A stretch of DNA of 64,000 nucleotides from JBQKLI01 sp012798975 (GCF_052116305.1 NZ_JBQKLI010000003.1:62001-126000), one strand, 5' to 3'; counted from the first letter of the stretch, positions 50,996-59,988 are shown. Made by a program: numbers and translations. Notes: generated from the sequence alone by a model not told the origin.

Positions 50996-52516
50996 ATGTC
51001 AGGAATCATTAAGGTTAACCATTTAGATAATGTAGCTACAGCCAGCAAGGAAGAAGGTCTAAAGGAAGGGGATCACCTTGAGGAGATTAGAATAACTGTC
51101 CAAGAAGATATCCCATTTGGTCAAAAAATTCTGCTTGAAGATGTAAAAAAAGGCAGTCCAATTATAAGATATGGAGAAATTATAGGATATGCAGCTGAAA
51201 CTAAAGAGAAAGGGCAATATGTAGATGAGCATTCTATATATATAGATAAGATCGATCATCTCAATGAAAACAATATTCCTGAATTTGAGGACCAATATCG
51301 ATTTAAAGATGTTGAAAAAATAGAAGAGAGATATTTTTACGGTTATAGAAATCCAGATGGTTCTGTCGGTACTAGAAATCTTTTAGCGATCAATACGACT
51401 GTACAATGTTCGGAAGGGTTTGTGAATATCGCAGTTGAAAAAGTAGAGAAAGACCTTTTGCCTAAATATAAAAATGTTGACGGTGTAGCTGCTATAAATC
51501 ATTTATATGGCTGTGGAGTGGCTATTAATGCAAAGAATTCAGAAATACCACAACGGACTATCAGTAATATTGCGCTTAATCCAAATTTTGGCGGTCGAGG
51601 TATCGCAGTATGTCTTGGGTGTGAAAAGTTCAAGTCAGAAGATGCATTCAATGGCATAGAGGCTGAATCTATCCTCGTTATGCAGGATTATCATGGTATG
51701 GAAGAAATGTTAGATGCCTTTTTGGAAAAGTCGGAAGCGGTATTACAGAAATTGAATAAGAGGAAAAGAGAAAAAATTCCTGTGAGTGAACTTCGGATAG
51801 GTTTGCAATGTGGAGGCAGTGATGCATTTTCCGGTATGACGGCAAATCCTGCAATTGGATATGCAGCTGATTTATTCATCCAGCAAGGAGCATCTGTTAT
51901 ATTTTCAGAAGTAACTGAAGTTCGTGATGGGGTACATCTTTTACTAAAAAGGATACGTGATAAATCAGTTCGTGAAAAAATGATACAGGAAATGAGATGG
52001 TATGATAATTATTTAGAACAAGCTGAAGTAGATCGAGCGGCAAATCCTTCTCCAGGGAACAAAGCGGGAGGTCTTGCCACAATTATTGACAAGGCAATGG
52101 GTTCGATTGCTAAATCAGGTACATCAGAAATTGTGGATGTTCTTTCGCCAGGAGAGCGAATTCGGAAGAAAGGTTTAACCTTTGCAGCTACGCCTGCATC
52201 AGATTTTGTCTGCGGGACACAACAGCTGGCATCAGGTATAAACATAATGGTATTCTCCACAGGAAGAGGGACAACATATAATTTAAAAGAAGTGCCGGTT
52301 ATAAAAGTTGCATCCAATAATGTGCTTTATAAAAAATGGAAAGATCTTATAGATATCAATGCAGGAGAAATAGCAGATCACAGTAAAACTATAGAAGAAG
52401 TAGGAAATGAACTCTTTGAATATATTATAAAAGTTGCTAGCGGCGAAGATACTCGTGCTGATCATTATAGATTATATAATCAGCTAGCGGTGTTTAACCC
52501 TGCACCAATCACATAA
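50996..52516 (+). CDS. garD: Galactarate dehydratase
   Basis: 506 residues, UxaA/GarD family. An N-terminal SAF-like domain (about 1-90) and a main domain with NPDGSVGTRNLLAINTTVQCSE, NHLYGCGVAI, CLGCEKF and GLQCGGSDAFSGMTANPAIG, the conserved Cys/Asp metal-binding motifs. It dehydrates galactarate to 5-dehydro-4-deoxyglucarate, the same product GudD makes from glucarate; altronate dehydratase is the nearest alternative, but the operon argues for galactarate. Starts 16 bp after the permease with AAGGAGGG. Confidence 0.9.
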   Translation: MSGIIKVNHLDNVATASKEEGLKEGDHLEEIRITVQEDIPFGQKILLEDVKKGSPIIRYGEIIGYAAETKEKGQYVDEHSIYIDKIDHLNENNIPEFEDQYRFKDVEKIEERYFYGYRNPDGSVGTRNLLAINTTVQCSEGFVNIAVEKVEKDLLPKYKNVDGVAAINHLYGCGVAINAKNSEIPQRTISNIALNPNFGGRGIAVCLGCEKFKSEDAFNGIEAESILVMQDYHGMEEMLDAFLEKSEAVLQKLNKRKREKIPVSELRIGLQCGGSDAFSGMTANPAIGYAADLFIQQGASVIFSEVTEVRDGVHLLLKRIRDKSVREKMIQEMRWYDNYLEQAEVDRAANPSPGNKAGGLATIIDKAMGSIAKSGTSEIVDVLSPGERIRKKGLTFAATPASDFVCGTQQLASGINIMVFSTGRGTTYNLKEVPVIKVASNNVLYKKWKDLIDINAGEIADHSKTIEEVGNELFEYIIKVASGEDTRADHYRLYNQLAVFNPAPIT

Positions 52517-52563
52517 CAATAATAGAAAAATTAATAAAATGAACTTATAATTTGGAGGAAAAT

Positions 52564-53457
52564 ATGAAAGTAGGATTTGTAGGATTAGGAATAATGGGAA
52601 AACCAATGGCAAAGAATATCTTAAAAGCCGGATATGAATTAGTTGTTTATACTTTAGAAAAAGAAGTTATTGAAGAGATGATAGGAGAAGGAGCTATTGG
52701 TGTAGAAAATAGCAGAGAAGTTGCAGAACAATCTGATGTAGTCATTACTATGCTTCCTAACTCTCCTCAAGTTGAAACAGTATTATTCAGCCCTGGAGGG
52801 CTAGCAGAAGGGTTAACTGAAGGAAAAGCAGTTATTGATATGAGTTCTATTAACCCTGTAGCAAGCAAAGAATTTGCAGCTAAATTAAGTGTACAAGGAG
52901 TAGAGTTTTTAGACGCTCCAGTATCTGGAGGAGAACCGAAAGCTATAGATGGTACAATTTCCGTTATGGTTGGAGGAAAGCAAGAAGTCTTCGATAAATA
53001 TTATGATCTTATGATGACTATGGCAGGATCTGTAGTAAGAGTAGGGGAAGTTGGAGCAGGAAACACTACAAAACTGGCAAATCAAGTTATCGTTGCCCTA
53101 AATATTGCCGCAGTTAGTGAAGCTATGATATTAGCGAAGAAAGCCGATGTGGACCCAGAACTTGTATATGAAGCAATTCGAGGAGGACTTGCCGGCTCAA
53201 CTGTTATGGATGCCAAAGTTCCTATGATGATTGAAGGGAACTATGAGCCCGGTTTTAGAATAGGTCTTCATATTAAAGACCTTCAAAATGCACTAGATAC
53301 TTCCCATGAAATTAATGCAGCACTACCGTTAACTGCAAGCGTTATGGAAATTATGCAAGCATTAAAAGCAGATGGATTAGATGTAAAAGATCATTCTGCA
53401 ATCGTAAAATACTATGAAAAAATCAACAATACAACAGTAATAAAAGGAGATAAATAA
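52564..53457 (+). CDS. garR: Tartronate semialdehyde reductase (2-hydroxy-3-oxopropionate reductase)
   Basis: 297 residues, beta-hydroxyacid dehydrogenase family. [21 protein letters not shown] binds the cofactor, [24 protein letters not shown] is the substrate loop, and [17 protein letters not shown] holds the catalytic Lys. It reduces tartronate semialdehyde to D-glycerate. The ATG at 52564 follows GGAGG; the following gudD start shares one base with its stop. Confidence 0.9.
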   Translation: MKVGFVGLGIMGKPMAKNILKAGYELVVYTLEKEVIEEMIGEGAIGVENSREVAEQSDVVITMLPNSPQVETVLFSPGGLAEGLTEGKAVIDMSSINPVASKEFAAKLSVQGVEFLDAPVSGGEPKAIDGTISVMVGGKQEVFDKYYDLMMTMAGSVVRVGEVGAGNTTKLANQVIVALNIAAVSEAMILAKKADVDPELVYEAIRGGLAGSTVMDAKVPMMIEGNYEPGFRIGLHIKDLQNALDTSHEINAALPLTASVMEIMQALKADGLDVKDHSAIVKYYEKINNTTVIKGDK

Positions 53458-54785
53458 TGACAACTCCAAAAATTACTAAAATGGAAATCTTTCCAGTAGC
53501 AGGATATGATAGCATGCTTCTAAATCTTAGCGGTGCCCATGGACCTTATTTTACACGAAATATTGTAATTCTAACTGATGAGACGGGTAAAGAAGGTCTA
53601 GGAGAGGTACCTGGCGGGGAGAAAATTAGAAATACGCTTGAAGACTGCAAAGATATCGTTATTGGAAGAAATATTGGTGATTATAAGAATATAGTTCGTG
53701 AAATAAAAGAAAAGTATGAAAATCTAGATGCAGGAGGCAGAGGGAATCAAACTTTTGATTTAAGAACTACAGTACATGTTATGACAGCAGTTGAAACTCC
53801 ATTATTGGACTTGTTAGGTCAGTATTTAGAGCTTCCTGTAGCTGCACTATTAGGAGATGGCCAAGTACGTGAGGATGTAGAATTTTTAGGCTATTTGTTC
53901 TATGTAGGAGACAAAGATAAAACTGATCTCCCTTATATCGATGAAAATAATCCTGCAGATGACTGGGAAAAACTCCGCAGAAAAGAAGCGCTTACCCCGG
54001 AAGCGGTCGTGGAACTGGCAAAAGCTTCTTACAAACGATACGGATTTAAAGATTTTAAACTTAAGGGCGGAGTTCTAGAGGGAAAAGAAGAGATTAAAGC
54101 GATTAAAGCTTTGAAAGAAGAATTCCCTGATGCTCGTATTACACTTGATCCAAATGGTGCATGGTCCTTAGAAGAAGCGGTAGAAGTTTGTGAAGGTATG
54201 CATGGAATTCTTACGTATGTAGAAGATCCGTGCGGCGCTGAAGAAGGTTATTCGGGACGAGAAATAATGGCGGAATTCAGGAAAAAAACTGGTCTGCCTA
54301 CAGCGACAAATATGGTTGCTACTGATTGGAGACAAATGCAGCATTCTGTAATACTTCAGTCTGTGACAATTCCACTAGCAGATCCGCATTTTTGGACGAT
54401 GTCTGGATCTGTAAGAGTTAGCCAGATGTGCCACGATTTCGGTATGACTTGGGGAGTTCATTCAAACAATCATTTTGATATTTCATTAGCAATGGTAGCT
54501 CATACTGCAGCTGCTGCACCGGGAAAAGTAAATGCAGCAGATACTCATTGGATCTGGCAAGATGGACAGGATCTTTGCTATAATGCGATGAAGATAAAGG
54601 AAGGAAAGATCAATATACCTAGAGATATGAAAGGGTTGGGTATCACGATTAACCGAGAAAAATTGGAAGAGGCAAACAAGCTGTATCTTGATAAAGGTTT
54701 AGGGGCAAGAGATGATTCTTTGGCGATGCAATATCTTATCAAGGATTGGAAATTCGATAATAAGAAGCCGAGTTTAGTCAGATAG
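53457..54785 (+). CDS. gudD: Glucarate dehydratase
   Basis: 442 residues, enolase superfamily. [21 protein letters not shown], catalytic Lys in [10 protein letters not shown], metal ligands in LDPNGAW, VEDPCG and MVATDW, and the catalytic His in [15 protein letters not shown]. It removes water from D-glucarate (and L-idarate) to give 5-dehydro-4-deoxyglucarate. In operon with garD and garR, with a 1-bp overlap to garR. Confidence 0.94.
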   Translation: MTTPKITKMEIFPVAGYDSMLLNLSGAHGPYFTRNIVILTDETGKEGLGEVPGGEKIRNTLEDCKDIVIGRNIGDYKNIVREIKEKYENLDAGGRGNQTFDLRTTVHVMTAVETPLLDLLGQYLELPVAALLGDGQVREDVEFLGYLFYVGDKDKTDLPYIDENNPADDWEKLRRKEALTPEAVVELAKASYKRYGFKDFKLKGGVLEGKEEIKAIKALKEEFPDARITLDPNGAWSLEEAVEVCEGMHGILTYVEDPCGAEEGYSGREIMAEFRKKTGLPTATNMVATDWRQMQHSVILQSVTIPLADPHFWTMSGSVRVSQMCHDFGMTWGVHSNNHFDISLAMVAHTAAAAPGKVNAADTHWIWQDGQDLCYNAMKIKEGKINIPRDMKGLGITINREKLEEANKLYLDKGLGARDDSLAMQYLIKDWKFDNKKPSLVR

Positions 54786-54795
54786 GAGTGAGAGA

Positions 54796-55701
54796 ATGAG
54801 TTTCGTATGTAATATCAAAATAGGAGGGATTATCGTTCCGATAATTACCCCAGTAGATGAAAATGAGGAAATAGATGAAGCGAAATTGAGAAAACAAGTT
54901 AATTTCGTTATAGATGGTGGAGTTAGAGGAATACTAGCTTACGGCTCCAATGGCGAATTCTATATGTTCGATTATGAAGATATGGAGAAAGGTCTTAAAA
55001 TTATTGTTGATGAAACGGCAGGGCGAGTACCAGTATTCTGCGGAATAGGAAATATACGCACAAGTAAATGTATTCAAATAGCGAAAATGGCAGAATCGCA
55101 AGGAGCAGATGGTATATCAGTGATTCAACCTATGTTTCTAAGGCCAACACAAGAAGAACTGTTCCAACACTTTAAAGCTATAGCTGATTCGGTACCTAAC
55201 CTTTCTATGCTTCTATATAATAACCCTGGAAAAATTGGTTATAATATGAATACAGATTTAATATATCGGTTAGCTACGGAAGTGCCTAATATTATTGGAA
55301 TGAAAGATTCCAGCGGAGATATTACTCAGCTTTGCGAGTATATCCGAGTCACTAAGGACACAGAGTTTTCTGTACTAGGCGGTAAAGATACATTGATCTA
55401 TCCTACTCTTGCAATGGGAGGATGCGGTAGTGTATGTACTACGGCGAATGTATTTCCTGAATTCGTATGTGGAATATTTGATAAATTTATGAATGACGAT
55501 CTTCAAGGATCCTTAGAAGATCAATATCGATTAAATCCTGTTCGCCTTAGTATGGATAGAGCTTCTTTCCCAGTAGCGACGAAAGATATGGCTAACCTTA
55601 AGGGGATGGATGTAGGACAACCGATTAAGCCGAGTCTTCAATCCTGCGATGAGTGTTTAGATTACATGAGAGAAGAAATGGAAAAAGCAGACTTATTATA
55701 A
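54796..55701 (+). CDS. DapA-family lyase, probable 5-dehydro-4-deoxyglucarate aldolase or dehydratase
   Basis: 301 residues, class I DHDPS/NAL superfamily. Schiff-base K170 in IIGMKDSSGD, Tyr141 in YNNPGKIGY and GSNGEF loop. Its substrate from context is 5-dehydro-4-deoxyglucarate. Bacillus-type family members (YcbC/KdgD) dehydrate and decarboxylate this to 2-oxoglutarate semialdehyde, but no semialdehyde dehydrogenase is in the operon. GarR and GarK, which handle tartronate semialdehyde and glycerate, flank the route, so an aldolase giving pyruvate and tartronate semialdehyde is more likely here. This is inference. Confidence 0.82.
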   Translation: MSFVCNIKIGGIIVPIITPVDENEEIDEAKLRKQVNFVIDGGVRGILAYGSNGEFYMFDYEDMEKGLKIIVDETAGRVPVFCGIGNIRTSKCIQIAKMAESQGADGISVIQPMFLRPTQEELFQHFKAIADSVPNLSMLLYNNPGKIGYNMNTDLIYRLATEVPNIIGMKDSSGDITQLCEYIRVTKDTEFSVLGGKDTLIYPTLAMGGCGSVCTTANVFPEFVCGIFDKFMNDDLQGSLEDQYRLNPVRLSMDRASFPVATKDMANLKGMDVGQPIKPSLQSCDECLDYMREEMEKADLL

Positions 55702-55714
55702 TTGAGGTAATCCC

Positions 55715-56854
55715 ATGAATAAAATAAAGATCCTCATTGCTTCAGATTCCTTCAAGGGTTCTGCAAGTTCAAAAACTGTGAATGCAGCTATAGCTAGAGG
55801 GATAAAAAAGGCAGGTATTCCAGTAAAAGTGGAAGAAATTTCCATTGCAGACGGAGGAGAAGGAACTATTGAAGCGATTATTGAACGTACAAAAGGGGAG
55901 ATAAAAAAGATAGAATTAAACTCTGCTTTAGGAAAGAATAAGACAATTCATTATGGTCTTATGGAAGATAAAGAGACGGCTGTATTAGAAACTGCTGAGA
56001 CCTTAGGCTTAACGAGAATAGATAAGGAACAACTAGATCCTTCATCTATTGACAGTGGAAGTTTAGGAGATTTAATAAGATATCTTTTAGATGAAGGAAT
56101 CCGAAAGTTCTATATAGGCTTGGGGGGCAGTGCGACAAATGACTGTGGATATGGTATGCTGCGTTCTTTAGGTGCGAAATTTTTAGATGAAGAAGGAAAA
56201 GAAATTTCTGGCAATATAAAAGAGCTGGAGAATCTTGCTCGAATCGACTTGGATTCTTTAGACCCGAGAATCGAGGAAAGTAGTTTTATCCTATTAGCTG
56301 ATGTTAGCAATCCACTCTGTGGGAAAAAAGGTGCTACGTATACGTATGGCCCTCAAAAAGGTGTAAAAGAAGAAGATTTAGAATTTTTTGACATGATTAT
56401 CTGCAAAATTGGCGAAAAAATGGAAGAAGCCTTAAACAGACAATTTTTGGAAGAATCTTCCGCAGGAGCTGCAGGAGGACTGGGAGCTGCATTTATTGGT
56501 CCTCTTCAGGCAACTGTAGAAAACGGAATCGAAAAAATTTTAGAATTGATTTCTTTTGACGAATATTTAATGAACTCAGATTTAGTTATTACAGGCGAAG
56601 GAAGAATGGACCATCAGTCTATCTACGGAAAAGCGCCGATGGGTGTATTAAAAGCTGGAAAAAAACAAGGTCTTCCCGTTATAGCTGTAGTAGGAAGCAT
56701 AGGTGAAGGAATCGAAGCTGTCTATGAAGAAGGTATGGACTTAGTTCTTTGCTCAATATCGAGTCCTATTTCCTTAGAAGAAGCGATAGAGAAGGTTGAG
56801 GAAAATTTAGAAAGAACAGGTTATCAGTTGATCAAAGCTTTTACAATTAAATAA
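55715..56854 (+). CDS. garK: Glycerate 2-kinase
   Basis: 379 residues, glycerate kinase type 1 family. The N-terminal ILIASDSFKGSASSKTVNAAIARGI and ADGGEGTIEAI, GLGGSATNDCGYGMLRSLGAKF, and ITGEGRMDHQSIYGKAPMGVLK are signature segments. It phosphorylates the D-glycerate from GarR to 2-phosphoglycerate for glycolysis. It is the last gene of the operon, followed by a terminator. Confidence 0.94.
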   Translation: MNKIKILIASDSFKGSASSKTVNAAIARGIKKAGIPVKVEEISIADGGEGTIEAIIERTKGEIKKIELNSALGKNKTIHYGLMEDKETAVLETAETLGLTRIDKEQLDPSSIDSGSLGDLIRYLLDEGIRKFYIGLGGSATNDCGYGMLRSLGAKFLDEEGKEISGNIKELENLARIDLDSLDPRIEESSFILLADVSNPLCGKKGATYTYGPQKGVKEEDLEFFDMIICKIGEKMEEALNRQFLEESSAGAAGGLGAAFIGPLQATVENGIEKILELISFDEYLMNSDLVITGEGRMDHQSIYGKAPMGVLKAGKKQGLPVIAVVGSIGEGIEAVYEEGMDLVLCSISSPISLEEAIEKVEENLERTGYQLIKAFTIK

Positions 56855-56856
56855 TA

Positions 56857-56898
56857 TAAAAAACATAATCATAAAAAAACATAGATTATGTTTTTTTA
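56857..56898 (+). terminator. Terminator of glucarate/galactarate operon
   Basis: AAAAAACATAATC (about 56858-56870) pairs with GATTATGTTTTTT (about 56884-56896), a 13-bp stem ending in T residues. Confidence 0.85.
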
Positions 56899-56965
56899 TG
56901 GTGTATAAGGACGGCGAAGGGGTATTAATATTACGACGTTGAAATTAATGTATAAGGAGGAAATA

Positions 56966-57709
56966 ATGGGAAGATTAGATGGAAAAGTAGCGATTGTAAC
57001 AGGCGGAGCCAGCGGAATCGGAAAAGCAACCGTAGAAGCATTTGTAAAAGAAGGTGCTAAAGTTATAATCAGCGATATCGCCGATGGAACGAAATTAGCA
57101 GAAGAGTTAAATACAGAGGGCGATAACGCTATTTTTGTAAAAGCAGATGTAACAAGTGAAGAAGATACAAAAGCACTTGTTAAGAAAGCAGTGGAAAAAT
57201 TTGGAAAACTAGATATCGTATTTGCTAACGCAGGTATCGGCGGGATGAAACTTGTACATGAAGAAAGCTTCGAGGATTGGAGAAAAGTTCTTTCCGTCAA
57301 TCTTGATGGAGTATTTCTTTTAAATAAATATGCGATTGAACAGATGTTGAAACAAGGAACTGGCGGATCGATTATCAACAACGATTCCATTCATGGTTTT
57401 GTCGGAAAACCGGGAGTAGGATCCTATGCAGCCTCCAAGGGCGGGGTGAAGCTACTTACTCAAACAGCAGGAATCGAATATGGTAAAGAAAATATTCGTG
57501 TGAATTGCATCAATCCGGGATATATTGACACACCATTATTAAAAGATCTTGATGATGAAATGAGACAATCTTTAGTGGATCTGCATCCGATTGGACGATT
57601 AGGACGTCCTGAAGAAGTGGCGAATGCAGTGGTGTTCTTAGCAAGTGATGAAGCTTCCTTTATCACAGGAACCACATTGTTAATAGATGGGGGCTATACA
57701 GCACAATAA
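56966..57709 (+). CDS. Short-chain dehydrogenase/reductase
   Basis: 247 residues, classical SDR. TGGASGIGKA cofactor loop, Asp in IISDIADG (about 38; suggests NAD rather than NADP), NAGIG, catalytic Ser in NNDSIHGF and YAASKGG (Tyr/Lys), C-terminal FITGTTLLIDGGYTAQ. Substrate unknown; it follows the sugar-acid operon but sits behind its terminator with its own AAGGAGG site. Related to glucose 1-dehydrogenase and 3-oxoacyl-ACP reductase-like enzymes. Confidence 0.88.
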   Translation: MGRLDGKVAIVTGGASGIGKATVEAFVKEGAKVIISDIADGTKLAEELNTEGDNAIFVKADVTSEEDTKALVKKAVEKFGKLDIVFANAGIGGMKLVHEESFEDWRKVLSVNLDGVFLLNKYAIEQMLKQGTGGSIINNDSIHGFVGKPGVGSYAASKGGVKLLTQTAGIEYGKENIRVNCINPGYIDTPLLKDLDDEMRQSLVDLHPIGRLGRPEEVANAVVFLASDEASFITGTTLLIDGGYTAQ

Positions 57710-57720
57710 AACAGCTTATC

Positions 57721-57768
57721 TTGCACCGATGAGAAGAGAAGGATCTTCTTAACGGTGCTTTTTTTGTT
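57721..57768 (+). terminator. Terminator after SDR gene
   Basis: GCACCG and CGGTGC arms, an inner GAAGA/TCTTC pairing, and seven T. Confidence 0.75.
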
Positions 57769-57844
57769 TCTAGAGGAGAGATGAAAATTAAGAATAAGGT
57801 ATTAGGAGATTCCATGGAAACAAAAGAATAAACTAGAGGATGAC

Positions 57845-57858
57845 AGAACAAATGTTCT
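57845..57858. promoter_or_regulatory. LexA-type operator 1 (AGAACAAATGTTCT)
   Basis: A GAAC-N4-GTTC palindrome matching the Gram-positive LexA/DinR box. ACAGAACAAATGTTCT is identical over 16 bp to the site at 58535-58550. It stands upstream of the sigma factor gene. A hairpin (AAACAGGAATAA/TTATTCCTGTTT, about 57861-57910) with T tract follows immediately. Confidence 0.65.
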
Positions 57859-57907
57859 AAAAACAGGAATAAAGATTATTCTCCTGCAGAAAATCCTTAT
57901 TCCTGTT

Positions 57908-57936
57908 TTTTCAAAAATTAAAATCTTTCTTATACT
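57908..57936 (+). promoter_or_regulatory. Putative promoter of sigma factor gene
   Basis: TTTTCA (57908-57913), 17 bp, TATACT (57931-57936), 44 bp before the ATG. It begins in the T tract of the preceding hairpin. Confidence 0.5.
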
Positions 57937-57979
57937 GTCCTTACCGGTAATACAAAGGCAGCTGCAAGAAAGGTTTGCT

Positions 57980-58552
57980 ATGAAAAAAGAAGAACTGCAA
58001 AAAAGAGCAGTACGATGCTCAGGAGAAGATATTGAGGTGATTGTAGAAGCTTTACGGCCGTTGATTCTTTCCTCCATAAGGAAATATTATAATAAGCTTC
58101 ATCTTTACGATGAGCTTTTTCAAGAAGGATGTGTGGAAGTGGTGGAAGCTCTCCTTGATTACAATCCATCTACAAATATTCCCTTTCTAGCCTATATTAA
58201 AAAAAGGCTCTATTATTTCTACCTTGGGAAGAATCATAATAAAGAAGAGATCTCTCTCGACAAAGAAAACGAAGAAGGAGATGCGCTGATCGAGTTTCTT
58301 CAGTCGGAAACGGATATCGAGGGGGAGTATTTAGAAAAGGAAGAATATCGAGAGCTTCAAATAGCTGTTTCTACTCTTCCTGAAAGACAGAGAAATATTA
58401 TTGTTGATTTCTATTTTCGGAGAATGAAACTACAGGACATCAGCGAAAGGTATGGTATCAGCTACCGAAGCTGCGTAAATTCGAAAGCACAGGGCCTTAA
58501 AAATTTAAGAAAATACTATAAAGATAAAGTTGAAACAGAACAAATGTTCTGA
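57980..58552 (+). CDS. Small sigma-70-family factor (group V/TcdR-UviA-like)
   Basis: 190 residues with only regions 2 and 4. Region 2 (about 15-85): DIEVIVEALRPLILSSIRKYY, LYDELFQEGCVEVVEALLDYNP, FLAYIKKRLYYFYLGK. After an acidic linker (about 90-120) comes region 4 (about 125-182): LPERQRNIIVDFYFRRMKLQDISERYGISYRSCVNSKAQGLKNLRKYY. Length and layout resemble TcdR/BotR/UviA-type toxin and bacteriocin sigma factors, and also competence sigma factors of the SigH/ComX kind. No anti-sigma gene adjoins. The last codons (TEQMF, stop) are themselves LexA-type operator 2, overlapping the promoter of the next gene. Ribosome site AGAAAGG. Confidence 0.85.
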   Translation: MKKEELQKRAVRCSGEDIEVIVEALRPLILSSIRKYYNKLHLYDELFQEGCVEVVEALLDYNPSTNIPFLAYIKKRLYYFYLGKNHNKEEISLDKENEEGDALIEFLQSETDIEGEYLEKEEYRELQIAVSTLPERQRNIIVDFYFRRMKLQDISERYGISYRSCVNSKAQGLKNLRKYYKDKVETEQMF

Positions 58553-58558
58553 TATAAT
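58530..58558 (+). promoter_or_regulatory. Promoter of comK-like gene with LexA-type operator filling the spacer
   Basis: TTGAAA (58530-58535), 17 bp, TATAAT (58553-58558). The spacer is CAGAACAAATGTTCTG plus A, so the palindrome (58536-58551) lies exactly between the two polymerase contacts. A repressor bound here would block the promoter fully. Confidence 0.75.
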
Positions 58559-58585
58559 AAATTAACGAACTATAGGAGGTGGAAT

Positions 58586-59050
58586 ATGTATGAAGATTGT
58601 TGTGCAGTCTTGCCTCATTATTATGAAAATGGAGGGAACGGCAGCTTAATTTATAGAACAGATGGAAGCAGAAAAACAGACAGAAGAAAAGTAGCGACAG
58701 TGATGGATCATCTTTATGATTTAGATCTTATAAGTCTCGACAGACAGATGAACCTTCTTCGAACTTACTTTGGAAAAAAGAAATTCCTCCCTTATGTCTT
58801 CAATAGAAAGATCATATTTATCGCCATGAAAACAAGGGATCCTATCGGCAAAAATGATGGCGCTTACGGATATATCCGTATCGATCAGATCAAAGAGCTT
58901 CGCGAAGATCAGCTTGTGTTGAAATGCGGGATGGAACTTCCCGTAAAAGAATCACTCGAGGTGATCAACAGAAGAATTATGGATGGAAAGGTAGCAGGGC
59001 TGATCGTTGAACAGAGGCATTTTGTCTTTAAATCCCCTTTAAGTACTTAA
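58586..59050 (+). CDS. ComK-like competence transcription factor
   Basis: 154 residues. Resembles Bacillus ComK along most of its length: the AVLP segment near the N-terminus, LLRTYFGKKKFLP against ComK CRFFGSSYAGRK, IIFIAMKTRDP...GAYGYIRIDQIKEL against QIFLFPTLSSTRPQCGWISHVHVKEF, and LVLKCGMELPVKESLEVI against VTFSNGKTMELPISYNSF. It is shorter at the C-terminus, lacking the tail that binds MecA in B. subtilis. It would bind DNA as an activator. Strong AGGAGGT site. Directly behind the sigma factor gene and under a LexA-type operator. A LytTR-like assignment is less likely. Confidence 0.72.
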   Translation: MYEDCCAVLPHYYENGGNGSLIYRTDGSRKTDRRKVATVMDHLYDLDLISLDRQMNLLRTYFGKKKFLPYVFNRKIIFIAMKTRDPIGKNDGAYGYIRIDQIKELREDQLVLKCGMELPVKESLEVINRRIMDGKVAGLIVEQRHFVFKSPLST

Positions 59051-59077
59051 GATGAAAATATATATTACAAAGACTTC

Positions 59078-59105
59078 TTGTATAAATATTTGATTCCTGT
59101 ATAAT
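59078..59105 (+). promoter_or_regulatory. Promoter of acidic unknown gene
   Basis: TTGTAT (59078-59083), 16 bp, TATAAT (59100-59105), with AGGAGG upstream of the ATG. Confidence 0.55.
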
Positions 59106-59150
59106 AGCAGTACAATAAAAAACTAAAAAACATCTTACCAGGAGGATGCT

Positions 59151-59795
59151 ATGGCAGAAAAATATTATTTACTTTACGACGAAACGGTAGGCAAGGAAGA
59201 AGAGGGCAAATATTATATTTTTGAAAAGGGCATTTGGAAAGAGGATGAAGAAAATAGTATCGTAGATGCGTTAATGGGTTTAGATAAAAGAAAACTGGAA
59301 GATACCATTATCAACTACAAAGGTTTTTACGATGGACCTATCGCTGAAATAAGCAAAACAGAAGCAGAATTTTATAAAGAAATGCGGTGGGACTGGGCAA
59401 CGGATTGTATATTGTATTCCGATACAATAAAGATTACAAGTGAAATCTGCTTTTCCTATATGATAAATTTCGATGCTGAAATAGCAGGCCTTGCCATAGA
59501 CAAAAAGGATGCAGAATATCGTTATGAAGTTCCCTTTCTGCCATGGAAGGATTTTTTAAAGCAGAAAAACTGGGGTCAAGATGTGGATTCTCAAGGTGTT
59601 TTTTTAAAAGAATATTTTGAGAAGAATCCATTCGACGACTTCGCAGAATATATGTATGCAAATGATGTGAATGTGCTGCAGGCCTTTCATAGATTCCCGT
59701 CTTTTTTAGAAGAGGAAGAGGAAGAAAAAGAGTTGGCTGATGAGGAGCGAAAGAAACTCGACGAATTAGGAGACTATTTAGATAGAATGTTATAA
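59151..59795 (+). CDS. Acidic protein of unknown function
   Basis: Not recognised. 214 residues, strongly acidic, no signal peptide or membrane segment. It is Tyr/Trp-rich (YYLLYDETVGKEEEGKYYIF, MRWDWATDCILYSD) and ends in a charged helix with EEEEEEKELADEERKK. The strong ribosome site, own promoter and terminator support a real gene. It follows the sigma/ComK-like pair but has a separate promoter, so a shared role is unproven. Confidence 0.8.
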   Translation: MAEKYYLLYDETVGKEEEGKYYIFEKGIWKEDEENSIVDALMGLDKRKLEDTIINYKGFYDGPIAEISKTEAEFYKEMRWDWATDCILYSDTIKITSEICFSYMINFDAEIAGLAIDKKDAEYRYEVPFLPWKDFLKQKNWGQDVDSQGVFLKEYFEKNPFDDFAEYMYANDVNVLQAFHRFPSFLEEEEEEKELADEERKKLDELGDYLDRML

Positions 59796-59797
59796 AG

Positions 59798-59836
59798 AAA
59801 GATGCCTTTGCTTTTCAAAGCAAGGCATCTTTTTTA
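59798..59836 (+). terminator. Strong terminator after acidic protein gene
   Basis: AAAGATGCCTTTGCTTT and AAAGCAAGGCATCTTT arms with a 2-nt loop, then T residues. Bases 59837-59988 are very AT-rich and hold only the ribosome site AAGGAGGA of the next gene. Confidence 0.88.
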
Positions 59837-59988
59837 ATTCAGGAAAGTAAGTGGTATTAAAATTCATCTTGCTAAGGATTCACGAACCTGTTAATATAAA
59901 AACATAGGTATACATATAGGAATGTTTATATAAAAAAATATTATTTTATATATTAAATAATAAATAAAAATCAAGGAGGACGAATTAC

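Noticed and set aside
57781..57831. 16-codon frame starting MKIKNKVLG with AGGAGAG upstream
   Set aside because: The ribosome site overlaps too closely and the peptide is very short, without other support.
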